Source: Bufo bufo
Lineage: Eukaryota > Chordata > Amphibia > Anura > Bufonidae
Length of the DNA stretch: 64,000 nucleotides
Direction of reading: 5' to 3'
NCBI RefSeq assembly: GCF_905171765.1
Contig: NC_053390.1
Span: 588,220,471 to 588,284,470 of the forward strand
Shown here: positions 11,561-22,909 of the stretch, one piece after another
Numbering within the stretch: the stretch's first letter is position 1
Layout: every line of letters begins with the position of its first letter
Position numbers and translations under genes: made by a program
The notes under the pieces: generated by a model
Database searches by the model: none
What the model saw: the letters and a program-made list of their open reading frames with translations, nothing else
What the model was told of the DNA's origin: nothing

Positions 11561-13189
11561 TTTAAAAAATTATAAAACGGGAATTAGGGAAAAACTTTAT
11601 TGGGATGGGGACTGTGGTGCAATAAATAAAACAAAAATTATCTAGAATTATTTAAAGTAAAACCTTTTTTTTCTTTTCTTATTTAACAAACAAAAGATGC
11701 AGACACTGACGCAAACACTACACCAACTAGACAGTAAAAAAATAACACTAAAATAACCTTTTTTTTTATTTAACTAACAAAAGACGCAGACAATACATAA
11801 ATGAAACTGTAAAAAACTACAAATATAACTTTGGTTTTGGTTTTGTTTTGTTTTTTTAACTAACAAAGGATGCAGACACTGACACAGACAATACACCAAA
11901 TCACCAGTAAAAAACTAACACTTAGGCTATTTTCACACTAGCGTTCGGAGCGGATCCGTCTGATTTTTTATCAGACGGATCCGCTCCGATAATGCAGTTG
12001 TTTGCATCCGTTCAGAACGGATCCGTCTACATTATTACTTAGAAAATTTTCTAAGTCTGAAAGTAGCCTGAGCGGATCCGTTCAGACTTTACATTGAAAG
12101 TCAATGGGGAACGGATCCGCTTGAAGATTGAGCCATATGGTGTCATCTTCAAGCGGATCCGTCCCCATTGACTTCCATTATAAGTCTGGACGGATCCGCT
12201 CGCCTCCGCACGGCCAGGCGGACACCCGAACGCTGCAAGCAGCGTTCAGGTGTCCGCTCATTGAGCTGAGCGGAGGCTGAGTGCTGGCAGACGGATGCAT
12301 TCTCAGTGGATCCGCCTCCACTGAGAATGCATTGGGGCCGGACGGCTGCGTTCAGGACCGCTCGTGAGCCCCTTCAAACGGAGCGCACGAGCGGACACCC
12401 GAACGCTAGTGTGAAAGTAGCCTAAAACTAATAAACTTTTTTTTTGTTTTTTTTCCTTTTTTAATTTAACAAACAGAAGACGCAGACAATAATGCAGATA
12501 CTATAACAACCATACAGTAAAAGACACTAATAAACTTTTTTTTTTGTTTTTTTTAAATAACAGAAGACGTAGACAAAAACGCAGACACGACACCAACTAA
12601 ACAGTAATAAACTAAAACTAATAAACTTTTTTTTTTGTAAATTACACAGACACTAAACTAGAAAACTCAAACGCACGAAAAGCCTACACTATACCTAACC
12701 TACACCCTGCACTAGAAACTATCAGCTAACTATTCACTAACCTATACTATTTCACACTAAATAAATGAATATATTGCACCTAACTATACCCTACACTACA
12801 CCCTGCACTACAAACTATCAGCTACGCTATTACCTAATCTATACTATTTGACACTAAATTAATGAATATATTTGACCAAACTAACACTATACCCTAAACT
12901 TTAACCTATCAGCTGCACTAACCTACCCTATCTAACACAGAATTCACTTTAATAATAAATTCGATTTAGAATTGGCTTTTAAAAAAGCACAGCACTGCAG
13001 TTTTCAGCTCCTATATCAATCAACACCACATGAAACTGCACAAAATGGCTGCCGTGAAAAAATCTTATATAGTAAGGGGTGGGCAACTTTCTTATTGGTT
13101 GCTAGGGATGTTGCTAACCTCTTTGACTCATTCTCATTGGCCCACAAGCTAAAATAAGGGAGGGATTAGTGTCCTCAGGAAGTGCCGAT
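11561..13189. repeat. hAT-A leader with degenerate tandem repeats
   Basis: Degenerate units of about 110 bp recur around AACAAAAGACGCAGACA-like words followed by T-rich runs (about 11640-11900 and 12424-12660). ACACTATACCCTA / TATCAGCTA words repeat at 12690-12930. No coding frame is seen. A later inverted-repeat element sits at 11935-12422. Confidence 0.5.
11935..12422. mobile_element. Inverted-repeat MITE (GGCTAYTTTCACACTAGCG ends)
   Basis: Ends are GGCTATTTTCACACTAGCG and its near complement CGCTAGTGTGAAAGTAGCC. The flanks are TTA on the left and TAA on the right. The interior is a series of CGGATCCGT palindromes and complementary segments (AAGTCAATGGGGAACGG with its complement near 12160). 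There is no coding capacity. The same family is at 35828-36269. TTA/TAA flanks would suit a PIF/Harbinger-type or TA-targeting element; I cannot decide which. Confidence 0.8.
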
Positions 13190-14579
13190 ATTCGCACCTG
13201 CACAAATAAATTCGCATTACCAAGATTCGCGCTTCAATCACTTACTTGGCAATGTAAGTAAGATTGGAGATTTTGGACCCTAAAGGACACAATCTAGAAA
13301 CAGGGGGGGGATGATGATATTACTTTACACAGTACAGATCATTGTAATGTGTACAGTGGATATTAAAAGCAAATATTTCAAAATTCTACATATTCGCGAA
13401 TATGGTGCTATATGAATGCTAAGCTCTTTGCCTCTCTCTTCAGGGATAAGTGCCAATATTCGCAGCAGCGCAAATAAATTTGCATTACGAAGATTTGCTC
13501 TTCAATTACTTACTAAGCAATGTAAGTAAGATTGGAGTCTTTGGACTTTTTGGACACAATCAAGAAACGGGGGGATGATGACATTATTTACACAGTACAG
13601 ATCATTGCAATGTGTACTGCAAAAAAAAAAAAAGAAAAAAAGAAAGGAATATTCGTAAAACGAATATTTAGAAATTCTACAAATTCGCGAATATGGTGCG
13701 ATATAAATGCTAAGCTCTTTGCCTCTCTCTTCAGGGATAAGTGCCGATATTCGCAGCAGCGCAAATAAATTTGCATTAAGAAGATTTGCTCTTCAATGAC
13801 TTACTAAGCAATGTAAGTAAGATTGGAGTCTTTGGACTTTTTGGACACAATCAAGAAACGGGGGGATGATGATATTACTTTACACAGTACAGATCATTGC
13901 AATGTGTACTGTAAAAAAATAAATAAAGAAGAAACGAATATTCGTAAAACGAATATTTCGAAATTCTACATATTCGGAAATATAGTGCTATATGAATGCT
14001 AAGCTCTTTGCCTCTCTCTTCAGGGATAAGTGCCGATATTCGCAGCAGCGCAAATAAATTTGGATTACGAAGATCTGCGCTTCAATGACTTAGGCCTCAT
14101 GCACACGACCGTTGTGTGCATCCGCGGCCGTTGTTCCGTTTTCCGTTTTTTTTCCCGGCCGGACCCATTGACTTTCAATGGGTCCGTGTAAAAATCGGAA
14201 AATGCACCGTTTTGCAGCCGCATCCGTGATCCGTGTTTCCTGTCCGTCCAAAAAATTTGACCTGTCCTATTTTTTTGACGCACAACGGTTCACAGACCCA
14301 TTCAAGTCAATGGGTCCGTGAAAAAACACGGATGCACACAAGATTGCCATCCGCGTCCATCATCCTTGTCCGTAGGCTACTTTCACACAGACGGTTTCGC
14401 TGATCCATAAAAGCTTTTTAGATCTGATTTTTCACTTCGTTAAAACTCAGATCCGACAGTATATTCTAACACAGAGGCGTTCCCATGGTGATGGGGACGC
14501 TTCAGGTTAGAATATACTAAAAGAACTGTGTACACGACTGCCCCCTGCTGCCTGGCAGGTGCTGCCAGGCAGCAGGGGG

Positions 14580-15232
14580 CAGACCCCCCCCTGTATTTAA
14601 CTCATTGGTGGCCAGTGCGGCCCCCCCCTCCCTCTCCTGTATTTAACTCATTGGTGGCCAGTGCGGCCGCCCCCCCCCCTCCCTTGTATTTAACACATTG
14701 GTGGCCAGTGCGGCCAGCCCCCCCTCCCTCCCTTGTATTTAACACATTGGTGGCCAGTGCGGCCGGCCCCCCCTCCCTCCCTTGTATTTAACACATTGGT
14801 GGCCAGTGTGGCCGGCCCCCCCTCCCTCCCTTGTATTTAACACATTGGTGGCCAGTGCGGCCGGCCCCCCCTCCCTCCTTCCCTTGTATTTAACACATTG
14901 GTGGCCAGTGCGGCCGGCCCCTCCTCCCTCCCTCCCTTGTATTTAACACATTGGTGGCCAGTGCGGCCGGCCCCCCTCCCTCCCTTGCATTTAACACATT
15001 GGTGGCCAGTGCGGCCGGCCCCCCCTCCCTCCCTTGTATTTAACACATTGGTGGCCAGTGCGGCCGGCCCTTCCTCCCTCCCTCCCTTGTATTTAACACA
15101 TTGGTGGCCAGTGCGGCCGGCCACCCTCCCTCCCTCCCTTGTATTTAACACATTGGTGGCCAGTGCGGCCGGCCCCTCCTCCCTCCCTCCCTTGTATTTA
15201 ACACATTGGTGGCCAGTGCGGCCGGCCCTCCC
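14580..15232. repeat. 46-53-bp minisatellite, 13 units, forward
   Basis: ATTGGTGGCCAGTG occurs at 14604, 14650, 14697, 14746, 14795, 14844, 14897, 14950, 14998, 15047, 15100, 15152 and 15205. Units differ mainly in the length of the CCCTCCCTCCC tract. The array lies on the left arm of the large palindrome. Confidence 0.93.
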
Positions 15233-15689
15233 CTAATTAAAATGACCGAACCCCCATCATTGGTGGCAGCAGAGAGTTCCGATCGGAGTCCCAGTTTAAT
15301 CGCTGGGGCTCCGATCGGTTACCATGGTAGCCAAGACGCTACTGCAGTCCTGGCTGCCATGGTTACTTAGCAATTTTAGAAGCATTATACTTACCTGCGA
15401 TGTCTGTGACCGGCCGGGTGCTCCTCCTTCTGGTAAGTGAAAGGTCTGTGCGGCGCATTGCTTATAGCACAGACCTTTCACTTACCAGTAGGAGGAGCGC
15501 CCGGCCAGTCACAGACATCGCAGGTAAGTATAATGCTTCTAAAATTGCTAAGTAACCATGGCAGCCGGGACTGCAGTAGCGTCCTGCTTGCCATGGTTAC
15601 TGATCGGAGTCCCAGTGATTAAACTGGGACTCCGATCAGAACTCTCCGCTGCCACCAATGATGGGGGGTCGGTCATTTTAATTAGGGGG

Positions 15690-15885
15690 GGGGCCGGCCG
15701 CACTGGCCACCAATGTGTTAAATACAAGGGAGGGAGGGGGGGCTGGCCGCACTGGCCACCAATGTGTTAAATACAAGGGAGGGAGGGAGGAAGGGCCGGC
15801 CGCACTGGCCACCAATGTGTTAAATACAAGGGAGGGAGGGGGGGCCGGCCGCACTGGCCACCAATGAGTTAAATACGGGGGGAGG
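15690..15885. repeat. Same minisatellite, 4 units, inverted
   Basis: CACTGGCCACCAATG occurs four times (about 15701, 15750, 15803 and 15852) in reverse orientation to 14580-15232. The arms between the two arrays (15240-15440 and 15470-15665) are complementary, with the hinge at about 15440-15480 (GTGAAAGGTCTGTG and its complement). Copy number is therefore asymmetric, 13 to 4, on the two arms. Confidence 0.9.
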
Positions 15886-16451
15886 GGGGTCTGCCCCCTG
15901 CTGCCTGGCAGCACCTGCCAGGCAGCAGGGGGCAGTCATGTACACAGTTATTTTAGTATATTCTAACCTGAAGCGTCCCCATCACCATGGGAACGCCTCT
16001 GTGTTAGAATATACTGTCGGATCTGAGTTTCACGATCTAACTCAAATCCGATGGTATATTCTAACATAGAGGCGTTCCCATGGTGATGGGGACGCTTCAA
16101 GTTAAAATATACCATTGGATTGGAGAAAACTCTGATCCTATGGTATATTAACTCCTGACTTTACATTGAAAGTCAATGGGGGACGGATCCGTTTGCAATT
16201 GCACCATATTGTGTCAACGTCAAACGGATCCGTCCCCATTGACTTGCATTGTAATTCAGGATGGATCCGTTTGGCTCCGCACGGCCAGGCGGACACCAAA
16301 ATGACTTTTTTTTTCATGTCCGTGGATCCTCCAAAAATCAAGGAAGACCCACGGATCACGGAACAACGGAAATCCGTTTTGCGGACCGCAAAAAAAAACG
16401 TCCGTGTGCATGAGGCCTTACTCAGCAATGTAAGTAAGATTGGAGCCTTTG

Positions 16452-16905
16452 TCCTCATGCACACGACCGTTGTTTTATTCCGTGTCCGTTGTGCCGTTTT
16501 TCGTGATTTTCTGCGAACCCATTGACTTTCAATGGGTCCGTTGAAAACTCGGCTAATGCACCGCTTGCCATCCACGTCCGTGATCCGTGGTTCCAGTCTG
16601 TCAAAAAAATATAACCTGTCCTATTATTTTCGCGGAAAACGGTTTGCGGACCCATTCAAGTCAATGGGACTGCAAAAAAAGCGAAGACACACAAGATTGT
16701 CATCCGCGTCCGCGCATCTGCGTCCTATGATTTTCCTATGATTTGAATGGCAAACCTGCCTTAGACTTTTTTTTACTTTCCTTTATGTCTGGTGGTCCTC
16801 CAAAAATCAAGGAAGACACACGGAAACAAAAACGGAAACGGTTCACGGAACAACGGAACCCCATTTTGCGGAACGGAACACAACAACGGTCGTGTGCATG
16901 AGGCC
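16452..16905. mobile_element. Second GCCTCATGCACACGACCGT-type MITE
   Basis: The left end TCCTCATGCACACGACCGTT and the right end AACGGTCGTGTGCATGAGG are inverted copies. The interior has GTCAATGGGTCCG-type palindromes. It interrupts a 290-bp array unit between GGAGCCTTTG and CCTTTGGACTTTTTGG. The duplicated target is CCTTTG or part of it; the exact boundary is ambiguous. Confidence 0.75.
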
Positions 16906-17326
16906 TTTGGACTTTTTGGACACAATCAAGATACGAGGGGGGTGATGACATTACTTTACACAGTACAGATCATTGCAATGTGTACTGTAAAAAAAAAAAA
17001 AAAAAAGAGACGAATATTTGTAAAACGAATATTTTGAAATTCTACATATTCGCGAATATGGTGTTATATGAATGCTAAGCTCTTTGGGATAAGTGCCGAT
17101 ATTCGCAGCAGTGCAAATAAAGTCAATCACTTACTCGTCAATAAGAGTAAGATTGGAGCCTTTGGACCTTTTCGACACAATCAATTATATGTGTACAGTG
17201 AATTTGTGTAAAAAAAAAATAATCGTTTTTACGAATATATATCACTATATTTGAAATATTCGCGAAATCGCGAAGTGCTGATATTCGCGATAAAATTCGC
17301 TTTTCGAATAATCACGCTCAACACTA

Positions 17327-17466
17327 ATGAAAACATCCGGTGTTGGAGTGTAGCAGCCAATGGCAGGCGGAGACGAGGATGAGCCTCTCTAGCGTTACCC
17401 GCGATGCTAGGAAGGCTCGTCCCCGTCTGCCATTGGCTGCTCCCCCACAACACTGGATGTTTTCAT
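17327..17466. repeat. 140-bp hairpin element between two hAT ends
   Basis: ATGAAAACATCCGGTGTTGG at the left is complementary to the right end (CCACAACACTGGATGTTTTCAT), and GCAGCCAATGGCAG pairs with CTGCCATTGGCTGC. The element is bounded by the hAT-A 5' terminus on the left and by the hAT-B1 5' terminus on the right. Confidence 0.8.
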
Positions 17467-17879
17467 TAGAGATGTCCCAAACTATTCGCCGGCGAACAGT
17501 TCCCGGCGAACATCGTTTGTTCGCGTTCACCGCGCTAGGCGAACATATGCGATGTTCGGTCCGCCCCCTATACGTCATCATTGAGCAAACTTTGACCCTG
17601 TACCTCACAGTCAGCAGACACATTCCAGCCAATCAGCAGCATACCCTCCCTCCCAGACCCTCCCACCTCCTATCAAAAAGCAAGGACAGCATCCATTAGA
17701 TTCATTCAGAAGCTGCAGTGTTAGTGAGAGCAGGGAGAGTGCAGCTGCTGCTGATTTAATAGAGAAATTGTAGCTACCAGTGTTCTGTGTCCACTCCAGT
17801 TCTCAAAGACTCATCTGATCTGCTGTAAGGACAGCGTCCTGACAGCACCCCAAAAAGCCCTTTTTAGGGCTAGTACATC

Positions 17880-19135
17880 AGTATGATTTTTTTTTTCCCT
17901 CTGTAATATAATTGCAGTTGCCTGCCAGCGTGTGTGTCCGGCCCACAGCGTGTACTGTGCCCACTACTGCCAGTGCCCAGTGCCACCACTCATATCTGGT
18001 GTCACAGTAGCTTGAATTAAAAGAAAAAAATTTTTTTTTCACTGTAATATAATTGCAGTTGCCTGCAAGCTTGTGTGTCAGGCCCACAGCATGTACTGTG
18101 CCCACTACTGCCAGTGCCCAGTGCCACCACTCATATCTGGTGTCACAGTAGCTTGCATTTAAAAAAAGAAAACTATTTTTTCACTGTAATATAATTGCAG
18201 TTGCCTGCAAGCATGTGTGTCAGTCCCACAGCATGTACTGTGCCCACTACTGCCAGTGCCCAGTTGCACCACTCATATCTGGTGTCACAATAGCTTGTAT
18301 TTTTTTTTCACAGTAATATAATTGCAGTTGCCTGCAAGTGAGTGTGTCAGGTTCACAGCGTGTACTATGCCCACTACTGCCAGTGCCCAGTTGCACCACT
18401 CATATCTGGTGTCACAGTAGCTTGCATTTAAAAAAATCAAACAATCTTTTTACTGTAATATATTTGCAGTTGCCTGCAAGCGTGTGTGTGTCCAGCCCAC
18501 AGCGTGTACTGTGGCCACTATTGCCAGTGCCCAGTTGTACCACTCATATCTGGTGTCACAGTAGCTTGCATTTAAAAAAATAAAATAAAAATTCACTGTA
18601 ATATAATTGCAGTTGCCTGCAAGCGTGTGTGTCAGGCCCACAGCGTGTACTGTGCCCACTACTGCCAGTGCCCAGTTGCACCACTCATATCTGGTGTCAC
18701 AGTAGCTTGCATTTAAAAAAATAAAACAATTTTTTCACTGTAATATATTTGCAGTTGCCTGCAAGCATGTGTGTCAGGCCCACAGCGTGTACTGTGCCCA
18801 CTACTGCCAGTGCCCAGTGCCACCACTCATATCTGGTGTCACAGTAGCTTGCATTTAAAAAAAAAAAACTATTTTTTCACTGTAATATAATTGCAGTTGC
18901 CGGCAAGCATGTGTGTCAGGCCCACAGCGTGTACTGTGGCCACTACTGCCAGTGCCCAGTTGCACCACTCATATCTGGTGTCACAGTAGCTTGCATTTAA
19001 AAAAAGAAAACAATTTTTTCACTGTAATATAATTGCAGTTGCCTGCAAGCGTGTGTGTCAGGCCCACAGCGTGTACTCTGCCCACTACTGCCAGTGCCCA
19101 GTGCCACCACTCATATCTGGTGTCACAGTAGCTTG
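17880..19135 (+). repeat. ~141-bp leader array of hAT-B1, 9 units
   Basis: Nine units each carry ACTGTAATATAATTGCAGTT, CCCACAGCGTGTACTGTG, CACTACTGCCAGTGCCCAG and CATATCTGGTGTCACAGTAG. Spacing is about 127-145 bp, with variation in A-rich and T-rich runs. hAT-B2 has only two units at the same place. The last unit joins directly to transposase coding sequence through a deletion. Confidence 0.92.
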
Positions 19136-22100
19136 CAGGGGCCGTCGTGGTCATGGTGCTGTGATTTCCTTTGGCCCTAGAATAATGCCCAGTGTTCAGA
19201 GACCACGTACCCTGAACTCAAAAAGTTCTGAGGACTTAGTTGACTGGCTAACACAGGACACCCAATCTTCTATAGCTTCCGCTCGGAACCTTGACGCACC
19301 ATCCTCCTCCAGCTCAGCTTCGGGCACCTCTCAAGTTACCACTCGCCCGCCTGCCGCCACCACCAACACTAGCACCACAGCTGCTTCACTTGATGCGCAA
19401 CCATTATTGCCAGAGGATGTAGATAACTGGGATATGTCTCAGTCAGGCAGCATTACACACATGGACGTACGATGTGATGATGATGATGTTGTACCCGCTG
19501 CTGCTTCCTTTGCTGAGTTGTCAGATACAAGTGAAGCGGTTGATGATGATGATGTGTCCGTGGATCTCACGTGGGTGCCCACTCGAAGAGAAGAAGAACA
19601 GGGGGAAAGTTCAGATTGGGAGACAGAGAGGAGGAGGAGACGAGTTGGAAGCAGGGGAAGGTCGTCGCAAGGAGCTAGTGGCACAGTCAGACAGCATGTA
19701 ACGGCACCCGGGGTCAGCAAGACAGCACGCCAATCAACGCATGCTGTTACCACCACCAGAATTCCGTCAAAGGCACATGATCTCACATCACAAACGAATA
19801 TGGGATCAACACATGATGAGTACAAGCAGCACACAAACTCAAAGCCACCATCCTCCTCCTGGTCCAGCATCTTCAGCCACGTCAACCACTGCTGTCCTCC
19901 TTGCCCCCTCTCAACCATCCGCCACTCTGCCTCTCACCTTCAGCAATTCCTGCTCATCTGCCCACAGTCAGGTGTCTGTCAAGGAAATGTTTGAGCGTAA
20001 GAAGCCAATGTCACAGAGTCACCCCCTTGCCCGGCGTCGAACAGCTGGCTTGTCGGAACTCTTAGCCCGCCAGCTTTTACCATACAAGCTGGTGGAGTCT
20101 TAGGCCTTCAAAAAATTTGTAGCTATTGGGACACCGCAGTGGAAGGTACCCCGCCCAAATTTATTTTCACAAAAGGCAATCCCCAACCTGTACTCTATTG
20201 TGGAAAAGGAAGTCATGGCATGTCTGGCACACAGTGTTGGGGCAAGGGTCCATCTGACCACTGATACCTGGTCTGCAGAGCACGATCAGGGCAGGTATAT
20301 CACGTACACTGTACATTGGGTAAACCTGCTGACGGCTGCCAAGCATGGAATGCGTGGCTCTGCAGAGGAGTTGGTGACACCGCCACGACTTGCAGGCAGG
20401 CCTGCTGCCACCTCCTCTACTCCTCCTACTCCATCCACTTCGCTAACCTCCTCGGCTGAGTCCTCTTCTGCTGCTGCGTCTTGCTCCACATCAACTGCAC
20501 CCCCCCAGCTCCCCAGGGGCTATTCCACATCCCGGATACGACAGTGTCACGCCGTCTTGGGGTTGACTTGCCTGAAAGCACTCCTGTCTGCCCTGAACGC
20601 ACAGGTGGACCAGCACTCCTGTCTGCCCTGAACGCACAGGTGGATCAGTGGCTGACTCCGCACCAACTGGAGATCGGCAAAGTGGTGTGTGACAACGGAA
20701 GCAATTTGTTGGCGGCATTGAATTTGGGCAAGTTGACACATGTGCCGTGCATGGCACATGTGTTGAATCTGATCATACAACGCTTTGTGCATAAGTACTC
20801 AGGCTTACAGGACGTCCTCAGGCAGGCCAGGAAGGTGTGTGGCCATTTCAGGCGTTCCTACACTGCCATTGCGCACTTTTTAGATATTCAGCAGCGAAAC
20901 AACATGCCAGTGAGGCGCTTGATTTGCGACAGCCCGACACATTGGAATTCAACACTCCTAATGTTCGACCGCCTGCTCCAACAAGAAAAATCCGTCAACG
21001 AATATTTGTATGACGGGGGTGCTAGGACAGCCTCTGCGGAGCTGGGTATTTTTTTTTGCCACGTTACTGGACGCTCATGCGCAATGCCTGTAGGCTCATG
21101 CGTCCTCTTGAGGAGGTGACAAACCTAGTCAGTCGCACCGAAGGCACCATCAGCGACATCATCCCATTTGTTTTCTTCCTGGAGTGTGCCCTGCGAAGAG
21201 TGCTGGATCAGGCCGTAGATGATCGTGAAGAGGAAGAGGAAGAGTTGTGGTCACCATCACCACCAGAAACCGCCTTATCAGCATCGCTTGCTGGACCTGC
21301 GGCAACGCTGGAAGAGGAGTCTGAGAAAGAGGAGTCAGAGGAGGAATGTGGCTTTGAGGAGGAGGAAGACCAACCACAGCAGGCATCCCAGGGTCCTCGT
21401 TGTCACCTATCTGGTACCCGTGGTGTTGTACGTGGCTGGGGGGGAAGAACAGACCTTTAATGAGATCAGTGAGGACGAGGAACGGGACATGAGTAGCTCG
21501 GCATCCAACTTTGTGCAAATGGGGTCTTTCATGCTGTCATGCCTGTTGAGGGACCCTCGTATAAAAAGGCTGAAGGAGAACGACCTGTACTGGGTGGCCA
21601 CGCTACTAGACCCCCGGTATAAGCAGCAGAAAGTGGGTGAAATGTTACCGAATTAACGGAAGTCGGAAAGGATGCAGCAGTTCCAAAACAAGTTAAAAAG
21701 TATGCTTTACACAGCGTATAAGGGTGATGTCACAGCACAATGGGAATCTAACAGGGGAAGAGGTGAAAGTAATCCTCCTCCTACCACGACCACGCCGGCA
21801 AGAACAGGACGCTTTACAGACGTATTGTTGATGGAGGACATGCAGAGCTTTTTAAGTCCTACGCATCGCCACACCCCTTCGGGGTCCACCCTCAGAGAAC
21901 GACTCGACCGACAGGTAGCAGACTACCTCGCCTTAACTGCAGATATCGACACTCTGAGGAGCGATGAACTCCTTAACTACTGGGTGTGCAGGCTTGACCT
22001 GTGGCCTGAGCTATCCCAATTCGCGATAGAACTTCTGGCCTGACCCACTTCAAGTGTGCTGTCAGAAAGGACCTTCAGCACAGCAGGAGGTATTGTCACT

Positions 22101-22208
22101 GAGAAGAGAAGTCGCCTAGGTCAAAAAAGCCTAGATTACCTCACCTTTATTAAGATGAATAAGGCATGGATCCCGAAGGGACTGACAGTGGGGGATGCAT
22201 TTGACTAA
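19136..22208 (+). pseudogene. hAT-B1 BED-finger hAT transposase, broken
   Basis: The N-terminus begins inside the expected protein (GRRGHGAVISFGPRIMP) because a deletion removed the start codon that hAT-B2 keeps. An acidic, Ser-rich region follows to about 19700. At about 19762 roughly 120 bp are missing relative to hAT-B2, removing the Cys half of the BED finger; only RHMISHH remains. An in-frame TAG stands at about 20101. The first Asp is in HLTTDTWSAEH (about 20255), and CDNGSNL and CMAHVLNL follow at about 20690-20770. A 35-bp near-duplication (20579-20648) shifts the frame. Further breaks occur near 21050, 21440, 21655 and 22041. The C-terminal SSVLSERTFSTAGG and LTFIKMNKAWI blocks end at the stop 22206-22208. 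Confidence 0.85.
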
Positions 22209-22909
22209 AAATGGCCTTATGAGATGCCTTGGGCTATAAAATGGTCCACACGCTGCTGTATTTAATCTCTGCATGCCGGATGACTTGCGTGACTTCTCTG
22301 CCACCAACTAGGGTTCAAGCCGCAATGTTTTAGTGCACTTTCTGCCTGGAAAACATCAATTTTTCCGGCCGCTGCAACAATACCTAATTTTTCAGGCATG
22401 TGTACATGCCTAATTTTTCTGGCCTCTGGTGCTGCACTGTGGCTGCAAAAACAAAACAAAAAAAAAGCACATACATGTGTCAATTCCCCTTCGTGATCAT
22501 TACCTTGTTGTGGTGAAGGGGCTTGCGTATCACAATGAAGCGATTACGTCTATGAGTGTGTTGGCAATGGCAATGTTGGCACACCCCAGATGAGATAAGG
22601 TCGTTGCTTCATTGTGAACAGACTAAAAGCGATTAGCTGGATAATTTTGCATAGAAAAAACATTAATTTTCTTTGTGATCATCTAAGGTGATCATTAAAG
22701 CCTACTAGGCCAACAATGGGCCCACACTGCAGAATCATTGTTTTCTGGGTCACTTAACTGTCACTGAACTACCTCAGCACGACCATAGGCTTTGAAAAAC
22801 CCAATCGACTGCACCAAGATTCACTACAGTTATCACTACACCAAGATTGACGCATAGAGGAATAAAATTTATGTCATGAGTGTGTCAACTATTGACAACT
22901 CTTTGCAGT

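Larger units (their letters stand above)
14093..16417. mobile_element. Composite inverted-repeat element with TTA target duplication
   Basis: The left end is GGCCTCATGCACACGACCG and the right end is its near complement, ending TGCATGAGGCC at 16417. TTA flanks both sides (14090-14092 and 16418-16420) within an otherwise continuous 290-bp array unit. A 3-bp TTA duplication suggests a PIF/Harbinger-type non-autonomous element. Inside is a second, larger palindrome (about 14430-16060) with opposed minisatellites. A CGGATCCGT-rich piece near 16150-16300 resembles the 11935 family. No transposase is encoded. Confidence 0.75.
13190..17270. repeat. ~290-bp tandem array in hAT-A leader, interrupted
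   Basis: Units start near GTGCCGATATTCGC at about 13191, 13449, 13741, 14029 and again at 17091. The spacing is 258-292 bp where uninterrupted. Each unit holds AAATTTGCATTACGAAGAT-like, AATGTAAGTAAGATTGGAG and ACAGTACAGATCATTGCAATG blocks. The array is split by insertions at 14093-16417 and 16452-16905. It ends just inside the hAT-A terminus and shares its GATATTCGCGA words. Confidence 0.85.
7021..17326 (-). mobile_element. hAT-A: decayed hAT transposon, minus strand
   Basis: The 5' end is at 17326, where the sequence ends CGCTCAACACTA. Its reverse complement TAGTGTTGAGCG matches the hAT-C termini in this window (TAGAGTTGAGCG). The next eight bases, ATGAAAAC (17327-17334), would be the target duplication. 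A broken BED-finger hAT transposase lies at 7064-11223. The long leader (11224-17326) contains degenerate repeats, a ~290-bp array and several later insertions. The left (3') terminus was not found, so the start coordinate is approximate and the element may be truncated. Confidence 0.65.

Noticed and set aside
14580..15885. Regularly spaced repeats that could look like a CRISPR array
   Set aside because: Units are adjacent without unique spacers, and the context is a eukaryotic transposon.
19439..19918. Antisense frames overlapping hAT-B N-termini (also 59376-59986)
   Set aside because: They mirror the acidic GAT/GAA-rich coding strand and have no independent support.
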